A stretch of DNA of 64,000 nucleotides from Schizochytrium sp. TIO01 (GCA_004764695.1 SMSO01000031.1:494600-558599); one strand, 5' to 3'; counted from the first letter of the stretch, positions 1 through 11,015 are shown. Program-made: numbers and translations. Notes: generated from the letters alone by a model not told the origin.

Positions 1-1
1 G

Positions 2-2479
2 GCGCGCGGAAGACGTGCGCGTGAGGTATCTCGCGAGGAACCTCTTACTCCTGGTCTGCATGGCAGAGACGATGAGATGGACCGATTGGAGGTGGATGAT
101 GATCGCGGCTCTATGGGTGAGTTTTCCTCTCCTGAGGATTTGAATGGTGGTACAACTGGCAGCAATACTTACGATGATAGGTTTAACGTCGATGCGGGAC
201 ATGATGAATTTCGGCATCAACAGCCAGGACACCAGGCTCACATGCTTAATGCGTTACCGGCAGGTTTGCAGAACGTCCCTCCTCTGCGAGGTTTTAGATT
301 CAATCAAGCTCGTCCCTTGGCCAACCAGGAATTGGGCAGAGACCCCTTTGGAGCTATTGGCCATGGTGATGATGATGATGATGATGACGTGGATATTGAG
401 GGTGCTGGACTTTACTCCGTTTCATCAATTAGACCAGAACCCATTTTATTCAACGAACTGAATGAATTACCAATTGAGGATGGACCAACGTTTGCGATTT
501 TTAGGGATGCAGGTGGAGATGGAAGACTGTTGCAAGGGGGATTAGGGGAATTAAATAGAACGCAGAGGCCCCCTATCCGAAAGTTGCATCGGCCGTTCCG
601 TGCGAGTTGGGGTGCCAATGGGAGACTTGTTTTTGCTAAGGGTTCTCGGGTACAGTTGATGAAGGTGAATGTGGATGATCCTACACCTAGCGATGGCGAG
701 CGTATTCGTATTGTTATGGACGCCTGCAAGATGCATGTAGCAAATACAAGGGCCATTCAAAACGAGGAAGATGACGATATGAGACGTGTAGAGCATTCTG
801 CAAATTGTGTACTTGCCACAGCGGTTGATAACCTTCTGGGGCACGCGCAGCCTTCTCCAAGCTTCGGTGCCAGCAGTACAGAAGTAGAAGTGAAGGTTTG
901 GTCTTTGATTAAGAACTCCTGGTTTGTTGGAGGACCTTGTGTTCCCGACCCAAGCATTGCCGAGTCAGTCGAGATGACCTGGGAGTCATGGTATGAAGCC
1001 CTTCCTCGTCGCAGTGAAACTGCTGTTTGCAACCAGAGGCGTATTAGGGATGAGTGGCTTGATAGTCATGATACATGGCTTAAAGAACATCTGACAAACG
1101 AAGCTCCTGAGTATCTTGGCGACGTGGCTGGTGCTTTGAGTTTGAAGTGCATTGAGCAGGCCAGCGACCTGGCTATAGAAAGGGGAGACTTTCGTCTTGC
1201 AACGCTCATTAGTCAAGCTGCAGGAGATTGTAAGGTTCGTGATCTGTTGCGCAGACAGCTTGAGCTATGGACTGAAAATGGTGCAATCTCTCACATTGAC
1301 GATGAACTTGTGAATATATACCAAATGCTGGCCGGTAATGTTCAGGAGGAGCAGCGCAAGAAACCTTGGCTACGCGCTCTTGCCCTGAACTCATGGTATG
1401 CGCATGACCCCCTTGCTAACCTTGCTCAAGGCATGGGAACCTATCAGTCTGCCTTTATGGCTGGATATGCTCCTTCTCCACGCCCAACTTGGTACAGCCA
1501 GAAGCATGACTGTACCAATTGTTTTGATACTGTGTATCAAGTCCTTCAATTAGCTTGCAGTCCAAACACTCATCCAATGGCTGATGTTCTGAACCCACGC
1601 GGCTACTCTGGAAACATGCTTACATATGGAATGTCGTGGACTTTGTGGCACATTTTGAAAAGTTTTGGAGTTTTTGGAGGAATGCTTTCTTCCCTGCAAG
1701 AGCACCAGCTTGGAATGAACTATATCCTTGAGCTTGAAGCTAAGGGTTCTTGGACTTGGGCTGTTGCAGTTGCCATGTTTCTTCCTGAACCTGCAAAACG
1801 TGAAGAAGCAGCACGCGCTTTACTCGATAGGCATTTTTCTGCATCATCGGAAACAAGCATCTTTTTTCAAGAGTTAGGCATTCCACAAACCTGGATAGCC
1901 TACAGCGCTGCATTTCGCCAGGGTTACTCTGCGAATATCGGCGTTGATGCTTTTGAAAGCCGTTGCGCCGAGGCGGAGAGTTATGGCCTGGCTGGTGATC
2001 TTGCGCGGCGTTGCCAGGTAATTGATGAACACTTGGCTACTCCTGCAATCCTTAACGGTAATACTTCTCTTCTTTATAGAATGCTGAGGCCCGATGAGGA
2101 ATATATTCAACATACTGCTGTGACAACGCGTGCAAGGTGGGCTTGCCGATGCTTGGTTTATCTTGAGTATGCTTGTCTTCGTGAAAGGTTGAGGAACATT
2201 GAGGAGGACGACATTTTTGACTTCAGGGACAGCTGTCGCAAATTACAGATGGACTTGATCGCGCTGCAAAGTAACCGTACAATCGCGTTGCACTCCGCCC
2301 TTGCTGCGGAGATTGGCACGTGGTTACAGTTAAGAGCTACTGAAATTCTCCGGAGTACAGGTACAGATCACTCCACAGATCCACGCGATTATGAAGCTCC
2401 TCTATTGGTGCCTGCTCATGAGACGGTTTTGCGTACTGCTGTTGCTCGCCTCACTGTTTCTTTTATCGAATCATTTTAA
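2..2479 (+). CDS. Nup96-type nucleoporin, C-terminal part (5' end outside window)
   Basis: This is a scaffold nucleoporin of the Nup96 type, the product made C-terminal to the Nup98 autoproteolytic site in many eukaryotes and a member of the Y-complex of the nuclear pore. The frame is open to the left edge with no stop, so the window starts inside the gene; the first in-frame ATG is at 77 but is probably internal. An acidic, disordered N-terminal stretch includes a run of seven aspartates near 370-390. It is followed by the motif RPFRASWGANGRLVF, typical of the start of the folded Nup96 region. The alpha-solenoid then contains ATLISQAAGDCKVRDLLRRQ, the hallmark helix pair of the family. The end of the protein is helical with a normal TAA stop. 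Family assignment is by motif recognition; whether Nup98 lies directly upstream cannot be seen. Confidence 0.85.
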   Translation, partial: ARGRRAREVSREEPLTPGLHGRDDEMDRLEVDDDRGSMGEFSSPEDLNGGTTGSNTYDDRFNVDAGHDEFRHQQPGHQAHMLNALPAGLQNVPPLRGFRFNQARPLANQELGRDPFGAIGHGDDDDDDDVDIEGAGLYSVSSIRPEPILFNELNELPIEDGPTFAIFRDAGGDGRLLQGGLGELNRTQRPPIRKLHRPFRASWGANGRLVFAKGSRVQLMKVNVDDPTPSDGERIRIVMDACKMHVANTRAIQNEEDDDMRRVEHSANCVLATAVDNLLGHAQPSPSFGASSTEVEVKVWSLIKNSWFVGGPCVPDPSIAESVEMTWESWYEALPRRSETAVCNQRRIRDEWLDSHDTWLKEHLTNEAPEYLGDVAGALSLKCIEQASDLAIERGDFRLATLISQAAGDCKVRDLLRRQLELWTENGAISHIDDELVNIYQMLAGNVQEEQRKKPWLRALALNSWYAHDPLANLAQGMGTYQSAFMAGYAPSPRPTWYSQKHDCTNCFDTVYQVLQLACSPNTHPMADVLNPRGYSGNMLTYGMSWTLWHILKSFGVFGGMLSSLQEHQLGMNYILELEAKGSWTWAVAVAMFLPEPAKREEAARALLDRHFSASSETSIFFQELGIPQTWIAYSAAFRQGYSANIGVDAFESRCAEAESYGLAGDLARRCQVIDEHLATPAILNGNTSLLYRMLRPDEEYIQHTAVTTRARWACRCLVYLEYACLRERLRNIEEDDIFDFRDSCRKLQMDLIALQSNRTIALHSALAAEIGTWLQLRATEILRSTGTDHSTDPRDYEAPLLVPAHETVLRTAVARLTVSFIESF

Positions 2480-4211
2480 ATATCCTGTTTCCTCGTGCAC
2501 TTTATATGCTCACTAAAAACAATAACCGGTTTCTGTGCATATCCGTGCAACACCTTCCCTCACTCTTCACCCTTCCCTTTCTTTGCTAGCTTTTAAAAAA
2601 CTTAAAACAAATTTATCATTTGCAGCTATTGAGCATTCTATCACCGCCTCCAACTAGATGTGTTCTAGTGCACCTGTTTCCAGTCTCTAAATAGTAGTAA
2701 TGCAAAACGTGAGTAGATGTTTTGATGGGTGAATCCTGACTACTCTTATTTCTCTCCACTTTTACGGAGCCTGAATGTAATATATTGCTGCACTCGAGCT
2801 GGTCATATGCGCGAGGAGCACACTGTTATTATCCAAAGTCTTTTGATGAGCGCTGGCAAACAATCAAAGTATCTTACTAGTTGACAGCTTCTGCAGCATC
2901 AGTGCTACCATTTTTGAGTTCTTCTAGTCTTTTCTTGATATTAGATGATGAGCGGTAGCTTCTAGAAGCCCATACTTTGTACTTAGATCGGTTAAAGTCA
3001 GGCTACATGTCGTTCTGAGGTCCACGGCAATTATTTTAATTCTTATAGAATGTAGAATTTTACGCAGAATTTGGGACTGCAGACTGTACGAGTATATTTT
3101 GCTTGGAAACTCAATTCAATCTACCTATATACCATTTCATCAAGTCTGAGCTCGTTGAATCTGAAGAATGTTAGCATCAAACAATATGAAACATGTCGCG
3201 ATGGAAGGAAGGGCAAAGATGAAGAAAGTGCCGTAGTTCTTATTTCCTTTGAAGAAACCAAGGAGACGATAAAATACCCTCATTCTGGCAAAATCAGTCA
3301 AGGTGGTGCACCTAAATAGTGCTCGCGCGAAGTAAAACGAAAATTTTTGTACTACCACGGTATCCTACATTCTCTGTACTTTAACACGGAATAGGCCCTA
3401 CACTGTTTATTGTACCTACCTACCATCTCCAACTAAGTACTGATAGTCTACATTTATTTACCTACTAGGGTTTGAAAGAAAGAAAGAAAGAAAGAAGAAT
3501 TGACTGCTGATGAGTGGGAAGGAGTGAAACAATGAAGAAATCAACGGGTGTTTAGCAGTGTTTGCAATATAATCGAGAAATCAACTCAAGAGAGAGAGCT
3601 CAAGTTGATCGAGAGAGGCACCAAAGGCTCTCGCGTTTAATGCTATATAATTGACTCATGCGGTTTGGGATCAGGCAGTCTGGGGCGAACAGACAAATGA
3701 TTCAAACAAGCAAACAAAGACGCACGCAAACAAACAAACAGACACACAGACAAACAGCTTTAATCGAACAACCATTCACAAAACAAAACAAAGCAAAAAG
3801 AAAGAAGTAAAAAGAAATTCAATTTTGAAACAGACAAAATAAAAGAAATAAAAAGAACAACGATGATGGATTCTCAGAGAGACCCTGAAGCAAGCAACTT
3901 AGGTAGGTACTCCTATGTTGACGGTACGTAAGTAGCTAAGTAAAGCAGAAGCTGAGTTCATAGGTTAGGTTAAGTATGATGATGCGTAGCAGTACTAGCG
4001 TAGTACGTAGCCAGCACTAGGCATTCCTATTTAGAGAGGAGCTGTGCCTAATACTAGCTATATAGGTAGGCACTATTTGAACAGTAGGGAGGTAGAAGAA
4101 AGAAAAGAAAAAGAAAGAAAGCAAGAATGACAAGGCAGGGTAAGGCAAGGCAAGGCGAGGCAAGAAGAAGCAACAAGTGACGAGAGCGACAGCAAAACGA
4201 GAGAGCGCGCC
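2480..4211. other. Intergenic spacer, Nup96 3' side to CH-SAM-Arp gene
   Basis: About 1.7 kb with no convincing coding sequence. The first part is AT-rich, as expected for a 3' UTR. A short GAAA tetranucleotide run lies at about 3474-3495. From 3640 the + strand becomes strongly purine-rich with many CAAA/CAGA tetramers. TAGGTAGG/CTACTAC-type tetramers are frequent between 3890 and 4080. A polypurine tract (about 4085-4170, GAAA then GGCAAGGC repeats) lies directly before the next start codon and is probably its 5' UTR or proximal promoter. Confidence 0.6.
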
Positions 4212-7200
4212 ATGGACGCGGACGTTTTGCGCTCACAGCTGAGGAAGTCTCTGGGGTCTTCCAAAAGGTTTCAAGGAGTGGCTCTTCGTCACGACGACGA
4301 GTCCAGCGAAGATGATGACGACAAGCACGGAGACGAAACCAGTAGCGTAGAGAGCAGCGCTGAAGACGAAGACGAAGACGAAGAGGAAGGCGAGGAAGAG
4401 GAAGAGGAAGAGGAAGACGACGATGAAGATGACGACGATGAGAATGAAGATGACGATGACGAAGATGATGAAGTGTCAGATACGTCAGACTCGCAAAAGA
4501 GCTCCCGTGGACCAACTGCATCATCGCCATCGTCATTATCATCGGCCTCAGCATCAGGTAAGATGATGGGTATGACGTCAAAATCGAACTCATCAGACTC
4601 ACTAGGAGCCCAAATCAAGTCTCTGGGCAATGCTAAACGTACTTCTGCGTCTCATGGGGCTCGAAGAGATCATGAGATGCTCCGAGAAACGGATGATGAT
4701 GATGAGAATTCGGACGGCAGTTCTGACGAAGAGCACATGGGAGCCACAACCACATCGGAGAAACACGCGCTCAGAAGTCTAGCAAATGGCGCAGGCGAAG
4801 GTTCCGAAGATAGTACAGCTGCAGAGGGAAACAATATGAGTCATGCCTCAGTTCTAGACGCCTGGTCGAGGCAGATTGAAGAAACTATGGGCCATCGCGC
4901 TACGCCTAAACCTCGGCGCCGAAACCGCATGACAAGCGATGACTTTGAAGACGACCTTGACGACGACGAAGACGAGTCTGCCTTCAATGTACAATACTCT
5001 AAAGCACATGCCTTGCCAGCCAGCGCTAGTGAGCGTCCACCAACAGCTGAAGGTCAAGAAGGTGCTGACGAATTTATTCCTGGTGCACAATCTCGAGAGG
5101 ATCTTGAAAACCTGGGTAAAACATTCATTCGTGTGAAAGCTGAAACCGGGGTGTGGCTTGACCGCGTACTTGGGACTTCAATGTTTGAAACTGGAAGTAA
5201 TATTGATGCTACTGACACAGGAACTCTGTACCAAGTCCTTAAATCTGGCGTTGTTCTCTGTCGCATAGCAAATGCCATTCTCCCTGGGTGCATTACATCC
5301 TTTACAAGTGATTTCTCAAAGGAAACGCCATACATGCAGCCACTTAGCGAACGGGAAAATATAAAAAAATTCATTCGGGCCTGTCACGACGCAATGAGCA
5401 TTCCTGATTCGCTGCTTTTTGATGTTGGAGACCTGCACAACATGCAAAATATCCCAAAGGTAATTCTATCTTTGCGTGCTGTTGCTGAGTATGCTCGAAA
5501 ATTCCTTCATTCTGCTCCTGAAGTACATTGGCGGAAACTTGATGATGTTCCTTTAATGCACGATGAAGACGCTGTGCTCATGGCATCTTCGGAAATGTCG
5601 AAGATGGATAGCGCGACGGTACACCACATGTACGCGGTGGATTCTGCAGCGAAGGATTCACCAGTTAAAAGCAATCGTTCCCCAGAAGAACAGAACTTTG
5701 AAGACCGCAAGCGAAATATCCAGAAAAACCTTGTTTTATCAACCCTCACACTCCAGCAGCAAGCACAGTCGCAATATATGCAACGTCCTCATTCGGCGCG
5801 GTCTGGCGGCTCTTACTCACCCGCATCCTCTTCAACGTCGCGGCCAACACCTGTATCAGCGTCAAACCTTGCAGATGAGCACGATCAGCGTGCCGGAGTG
5901 GAGACAGCGTCACTAGGTGATGCAAATAACCTTCACGTAGGTGAGCAGTCCGTTGAGAGCTGGTTAGCCTCCCTGGGCCTATCCATATACTTTGGTGCGT
6001 TCGTTGAAGATGGCTGGGATGAGCTATCAACAGTGGCTCTCATGCATGCTAGTGATTTAAGGGATGTTGGAGTTCGGAAGAAGGGCCATGTTCGTAAGCT
6101 GGAGAGGGCTATTAAACAACTTAAAGGTGGCCTTAGTGCAACTTCGGGGCGAGAATCTCCAATGTCCGGAAGCATGCGTAGCTCTCGGGCTGGATTTCGC
6201 AGCCCGCCAGCTTCCCCAGAGCGCACAAGCCGAATTCCTAAGTCCCCTCGTGGGGGGTTTGCTACTCAACTCAATCTTGGTGCGATGCGGGGTCACAGCC
6301 TGCATTCTATGGATCGGCAAGAGCTCTATAACAAGGACAAGACTTGGGCAGAGTGTCGAACTCGAGCAAATGTAACACAGGACTTAGACGATGCGAAGGC
6401 GATATGGAAAGATTTGCACGACATTAGAGCCGACATGGAGCGACATGAAAGGTCGTTGGCGCGTCCTGAAGAAGCTAAACGCTCCATGCGGCACCTCCTT
6501 ACTTTAACCGAAGACCTGGTGCGCTCTCTTATGCCCTTTGACGCACCAATTGTAATCGACATAGGCTGGGACTCGATAAAATGTGGCTATGTTTTTAGCA
6601 AGACTCCTGTCCTTCTCCCATCGATTGTAGGCAAGTTTGAGCATGCACAAAACAGCATGGTCCGCACGACGCAGTCATCTACAATGTCAGTGGGGCGTGA
6701 TGTGTTCGATGAGTGCGGCAAGTCTCTCCAGGCGGGTGGGTCTCGCTCGAGCAGCTATACAGGTGACCAGGGAAGCTTCGTTGTACGTCATGCTATTCAT
6801 CGGGGTATTGATTCAATTGTTGACCCTCAGGTTGTAGAATGGGATGACATGGAAAAAATTCTTCAGCACATGTACAGGGACATCCTGCAGACCAAGGCCG
6901 AACATCATCCTGTTTTAATTATTGAGCCTTGCCGAAGGTGGGGGTCAGCTGAACGAAATCGATTGATGGAGATTCTTACAAACATATTCAAAGTTCCGGC
7001 AGTATACTTTACACCCGCAGCTCCGCTGGTTGCGTACAAGGCTTCTCAGAAAAGTTGCGTTGTACTAGATATGGGCGAATCGCGATCAACGGCTAGCGTT
7101 GTCTTCAATAACAGGTTAGTGAAGAATGCAGTTGTTCACTCACCAATTGGTGGTTTGCAGCTTACAGAATTGATGATGCAATCCCTCACCCAGGATGGAT

Positions 7201-8606
7201 ACGACTTTAAGTCGGTGTTCGAAGCCCAGAACCCAGCTCGCTTTTCGTCAACACGACACTTTATGGAACAAGAGATGGCCCGCGAGATAAAGGACCGCGT
7301 TTGCGTTATATCGAATGGTTACGAAGAGTACTGTGTTACTGCGGAGAACCTGCCTGATATTCTTGGAGCTTATCTTCCACGCGTCACCCGGGGCGCGCCT
7401 TACCTCAATGTTAGTGAGGCCCGTGTGCAGGTTCCCGAGGCTCTCTTCTCTCCTGATTTGGTTCGACGTGATCAGTTTTATAATGGCGGTAGTCTTCAAC
7501 ACATTATAAAGGCCGCTTTGGACCTCTGTACCGAGTCAATTGTGGCTGCTGCCTCAGAAACTGTGCTCATTTGCGGAGGCACGGGCAACCTTCGAGGTCT
7601 TGCTGGTCGCTTGCAGAAGGAGCTAAATGAAATGTTTGCACATGAATCTCGAAAACCTCCACAAGTAATCCTCGCTACGGAGGATGATCTCACTGACAGT
7701 GTTGAAAACCCCATTTTCACAGCCTGGCAGGGTGGCTGCATGCTAGCGTTGCAGCACGATTTTCAGATGCGGTGGATTGCGCGTGAGGCTTTTCTAGAAC
7801 AAGGCGATGAGGTGTTTACAAAATCCTCCATTGCAGAGGGCACTGGCCCATTCCCGTTGTATAGTCCTGACACAGCTTTATATAAGGCAAATAGAGCAGT
7901 GCACTCAATGCGGGAGTTACTATCAGTTTTGGGGAAAGGGTCAGCATCCTCAAGTCAACCTCAAGAAGGGTCCTCACTCTACGATGGACATCATCAACCA
8001 CGAGGTGAGGATCTTCGAGGAAGGCAGCAGAACTATCAAGACCAGCAGCAACAACCAAAGATTGATATGCACCAGGTGCAATCTCATCAGTCTCAAGGAC
8101 GATCAATGGCGCATCGGGCCAAATCTCCTATGAGTAGCTCACGTATCAAGTCTCCACGCTCTGTTCGCTCGCCACATACAGGCTTAACTGTCGATTCTAG
8201 AGTTAACACGAAATACGATGATGAGAGTTACAGTGAATATCTCTCGCCCCGTTCGTTGAAGAGCATGATTCAAGACGTGGCCGTTTATCTGGAGCAGCAT
8301 AAATGTTCTGAAGGCCTTGTCCTTGATGTAAAAATGCATCTTTTTGAGCAGTATTCTCGCGTTCCACCTCGCAGGCGTCTTTCCGTTGAAGATATTTTAC
8401 TTTCGTTGCCAAAAGAATTGAGGGACCGCCTTGCAAAGTTTGTTTCCATGAGCAATCTCGAAGTTGAACAACAGGGGCGGCGGTCACCCATGAGTTCTCG
8501 CAATGGTATCATCAGCAATCTTCTTCATGCCAATAGTGGTGGGGAAAGCGATGACTTCGATGATGACGATGACGACGGCGAGGAGTACTTTGCTATGGCA
8601 ATTTAA
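4212..8606 (+). CDS. CH-SAM-actin-related fusion protein with C-linker-like tail
   Basis: A 1464-residue protein with an unusual domain order. Residues about 30-95 are almost uninterrupted Glu/Asp, followed by a disordered Ser-rich region. A calponin-homology domain spans about 304-430 (VLKSGVVLCRIANAILPG; DLHNMQNIPKVI). A SAM domain lies at about 580-640 (VESWLASLGLSIYFGAF). An actin fold runs from about 777 to 1200: phosphate-1 loop IDIGWDSIKCGY, phosphate-2 region VVLDMGESRS, adenosine motif ETVLICGGTGNLRGLAGRLQ, and an actin-like end WQGGCMLALQHDFQ. The DxGDG of actin reads DMGES, so nucleotide hydrolysis may be altered. Ser-Pro/basic clusters flank the Arp domain. The tail at about 1350-1416 resembles the C-linker of cyclic-nucleotide-gated channels. 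The start ATG sits in a strong context (GCGCCATGG). Inference: a cytoskeletal or cortical scaffold; it fits no standard Arp class. Confidence 0.9.
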   Translation: MDADVLRSQLRKSLGSSKRFQGVALRHDDESSEDDDDKHGDETSSVESSAEDEDEDEEEGEEEEEEEEDDDEDDDDENEDDDDEDDEVSDTSDSQKSSRGPTASSPSSLSSASASGKMMGMTSKSNSSDSLGAQIKSLGNAKRTSASHGARRDHEMLRETDDDDENSDGSSDEEHMGATTTSEKHALRSLANGAGEGSEDSTAAEGNNMSHASVLDAWSRQIEETMGHRATPKPRRRNRMTSDDFEDDLDDDEDESAFNVQYSKAHALPASASERPPTAEGQEGADEFIPGAQSREDLENLGKTFIRVKAETGVWLDRVLGTSMFETGSNIDATDTGTLYQVLKSGVVLCRIANAILPGCITSFTSDFSKETPYMQPLSERENIKKFIRACHDAMSIPDSLLFDVGDLHNMQNIPKVILSLRAVAEYARKFLHSAPEVHWRKLDDVPLMHDEDAVLMASSEMSKMDSATVHHMYAVDSAAKDSPVKSNRSPEEQNFEDRKRNIQKNLVLSTLTLQQQAQSQYMQRPHSARSGGSYSPASSSTSRPTPVSASNLADEHDQRAGVETASLGDANNLHVGEQSVESWLASLGLSIYFGAFVEDGWDELSTVALMHASDLRDVGVRKKGHVRKLERAIKQLKGGLSATSGRESPMSGSMRSSRAGFRSPPASPERTSRIPKSPRGGFATQLNLGAMRGHSLHSMDRQELYNKDKTWAECRTRANVTQDLDDAKAIWKDLHDIRADMERHERSLARPEEAKRSMRHLLTLTEDLVRSLMPFDAPIVIDIGWDSIKCGYVFSKTPVLLPSIVGKFEHAQNSMVRTTQSSTMSVGRDVFDECGKSLQAGGSRSSSYTGDQGSFVVRHAIHRGIDSIVDPQVVEWDDMEKILQHMYRDILQTKAEHHPVLIIEPCRRWGSAERNRLMEILTNIFKVPAVYFTPAAPLVAYKASQKSCVVLDMGESRSTASVVFNNRLVKNAVVHSPIGGLQLTELMMQSLTQDGYDFKSVFEAQNPARFSSTRHFMEQEMAREIKDRVCVISNGYEEYCVTAENLPDILGAYLPRVTRGAPYLNVSEARVQVPEALFSPDLVRRDQFYNGGSLQHIIKAALDLCTESIVAAASETVLICGGTGNLRGLAGRLQKELNEMFAHESRKPPQVILATEDDLTDSVENPIFTAWQGGCMLALQHDFQMRWIAREAFLEQGDEVFTKSSIAEGTGPFPLYSPDTALYKANRAVHSMRELLSVLGKGSASSSQPQEGSSLYDGHHQPRGEDLRGRQQNYQDQQQQPKIDMHQVQSHQSQGRSMAHRAKSPMSSSRIKSPRSVRSPHTGLTVDSRVNTKYDDESYSEYLSPRSLKSMIQDVAVYLEQHKCSEGLVLDVKMHLFEQYSRVPPRRRLSVEDILLSLPKELRDRLAKFVSMSNLEVEQQGRRSPMSSRNGIISNLLHANSGGESDDFDDDDDDGEEYFAMAI

Positions 8607-9400
8607 TCACTTTCTACGTGGGTGTTTGTGAAAGGCTCCGCAATAATTCATCTCTCATTTTCATAGTTTTCAGTATTCATACCATGGCATAATCAAATCA
8701 AAGAGAGATAGAGGTCATTTTTAGGATTGAAACTCTTAACACGTTATTGTATTCGTGAGTAAACCGACTAGGATAAACTTTATCTTTGCTTTACTAAAAA
8801 ATAAAAAGGATATTTAAATCCTACTATTGACTACCTGCTTGGTTTCAATAATTGTTGATGGTTGAGAAAAGTGACATCTCATGCAGGTAAGTCTGGCAAT
8901 GAACAAACCTCCTAGGAGTTGAATTAATATTGCAGAATGTACAAAGTTGCAGAGGTTGGAGCTCTTCACACAGTACTTGTTGCGCTTGATGTCGTTTGGT
9001 AGGTAGACACCTTAATGGGGTCTAGATTTGCAAAAGAATGTTTTTGGTGATACATTAGGTACCTTGTGACTCTCATCGTTACAGATAGTATTAAATTAAT
9101 TTGGGCACCACCTCCTTACTTTACAAATATTAGCTGACCTACCAACTAACTAAGTACCTAGCCTAGCCTCGTAGTAGTATTCTTTCGAGGTAGGATAGCT
9201 AGCTACGATTGCAAAGACTTCTAACTTGAAGCAAAAGAAGAAGGACCGGCGCTGGTAGTTACCTCCTTACGCACCTACTACTTGATGGTAGGTAGTCCAG
9301 CTAGTGAGAGTAGGCACAGAAGAAGGAGGAGGAGGAGACTCGAAGAAAGAAAGATGCAAAACCAAGCATCTCTTAAGAGATCTAGTCGTACTCTCATTGG

Positions 9401-9445
<45 letters not shown>

Positions 9446-9619
9446 GTAGATAGATAGATAGAGACAGAGGGAAGAGGACGTGTTTTAGAGAGGATAAGGG
9501 TGGTAGGTAGGTAGGTAGGTAGGTAGGTAGGTAAGTAAGTAAGTAAGTAAGAAGAAACTTTGCAAGCAAGCAAACAAACTCACAAGGCAAAGGCAAAGGC
9601 AAGTAGAAAGCAAGAAAAG
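8607..9619. repeat. Spacer upstream of HIS6 with GATA and GTAG microsatellites
   Basis: This 1-kb spacer is AT-rich for its first half. A GATA tetranucleotide array covers 9401-9462 with one GGTA interruption. A GTAG array changing into AAGT covers 9502-9552. These arrays end about 70 bases before the HIS6 start codon and so lie in its promoter or 5' UTR. No other gene is visible. Confidence 0.8.
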
Positions 9620-10537
9620 ATGAAGTTTCGTCCTTGCATCGACCTCCACGAAGGCTGCGTGAAGCAGATTGTGGGTGGCACTCTCACCGACGACGCCGAC
9701 CAAGCGCCTGAGACCAACTTCACTACAGACCGCTCTGCCGGTCAGTTTGCAGAGCTCTACAGGGATGACTTTCTCAGGGGCGGCCATGTGATCATGCTGG
9801 GCAAAGGTAACGAAGAGCCTGCTTTGGAGGCCCTTCGTGCCTACCCTGGCGGTCTTCAAGTTGGAGGAGGCATCACTCCAGAGAACGCCTCGAAGTATCT
9901 TGAAGCAGGGGCCTCACACGTTATCGTGACTTCCTATGTTTTTCGGGATGGATCCATTGACTTTGAAAGGCTCAAGCAACTTGAAGATGCTGTGGGAAAA
10001 GAGCGTCTGGTGTTAGATTTGAGCTGCAGGAGGCGCGGAAGCGAGTCTTCTCCCAAGTACTATGTAGTCACGGACCGCTGGCAAAAGTTTACAGACTTTG
10101 AGATTTCTGCGGAAAACATCGCGCTGCTTGCGGAGCACTGCGACGAATTCCTTGTGCATGGCGTAGATGTGGAGGGCAAACGCGTTGGTATCATCGGCGA
10201 ACTCGTAGATATGCTTGGCCAGTGGTCACCCATCCCTGTGACGTACGCAGGTGGTGCTCGCAGTTTTGAAGATCTTGAACTCGTCAAGCTCCTCGGCAGA
10301 GGACGCGTGGACCTCACCATTGGCAGTGCTCTGGATATTTTTGGAGGTTCTCTTTCCTACGACTCTGTAGTCAAGTGGCACTATGCAAACAAGCACGGTG
10401 ATGAGGAGAACCTTGCCGATATTACTGATGCTAAGGAACGTATGCTCTGCATGGCCGCTCGTGCCGCATTGGAGGCTGATCGTGCTGCCAATTCTGCAAA
10501 CATTTCTTTCCGCAATATCCTGAGAATGACCATGTAA
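9620..10537 (+). CDS. HIS6: Phosphoribosylformimino-AICAR ribotide isomerase (HIS6 type)
   Basis: This enzyme catalyses the ring-opening Amadori isomerisation of ProFAR to PRFAR, the fourth step of histidine biosynthesis, in the cytosol. It is a single TIM barrel of 305 residues, the normal length for the eukaryotic form. Diagnostic segments are the N-terminal FRPCIDLHEGCVKQIVGGT, the central YYVVTDRWQKFTD and EFLVHGVDVEGKRVGI, and the C-terminal PVTYAGGARSFEDL followed by VDLTIGSALDIFGG. The catalytic Asp of the first strand (CIDLH) is present. The ATG at 9620 was chosen because homology starts there; the frame is open 20 codons upstream but is repetitive. Presence of the gene implies histidine prototrophy, at least for this step. 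There is no sign of introns or damage. Confidence 0.96.
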   Translation: MKFRPCIDLHEGCVKQIVGGTLTDDADQAPETNFTTDRSAGQFAELYRDDFLRGGHVIMLGKGNEEPALEALRAYPGGLQVGGGITPENASKYLEAGASHVIVTSYVFRDGSIDFERLKQLEDAVGKERLVLDLSCRRRGSESSPKYYVVTDRWQKFTDFEISAENIALLAEHCDEFLVHGVDVEGKRVGIIGELVDMLGQWSPIPVTYAGGARSFEDLELVKLLGRGRVDLTIGSALDIFGGSLSYDSVVKWHYANKHGDEENLADITDAKERMLCMAARAALEADRAANSANISFRNILRMTM

Positions 10538-11015
10538 GATGAAGATAGCATGGTAGAGACCCTTTCACATTTCATTTACCATAAATTATCTTTGCCTTTT
10601 GAAAAAATTTAAAAAATACATTTAACAAAGGTATGCTTTTGACCTTGTAGTAGAACTGCCTCGAGATAGTTTGATCTTAAATCAATACCAGTACAGGATA
10701 GGCGATCAACGCACACCTAAGTTTATGACGAGATCATGGTTAGCTATCTGGCCTTATTGTGTGTATAAGTTTGTTTCTAAATATTTGAAAGGAAACCCAT
10801 CATCAAATCAGAAGAAGAAGATGAATGAATAAAACGATGATATGAACAAGAGGATGAAAAACGCAAAAAATGACGAAAGCATAACTTTTTTGTTTTTGAA
10901 AAGGTTGTTTGACCTGAATTATTTTGCTTCAAGACGGAATATGGGATACATCGGCACAGACTCATATAACCAAATTCTTGTCGGAGCTATTGTTGCTGAT
11001 ACAATATTAACATCT
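10538..11015. other. Spacer between convergent HIS6 and GPDH genes
   Basis: About 480 bases between the stop codons of two convergent genes. It is AT-rich and holds the two 3' UTRs. No gene is seen. Confidence 0.6.

Noticed and set aside
4289-4630. Minus-strand open frame made almost entirely of Ser, opposite the acidic region of the CH-SAM-Arp gene
   Set aside because: It is the antisense shadow of the Glu/Asp codons of the real gene.
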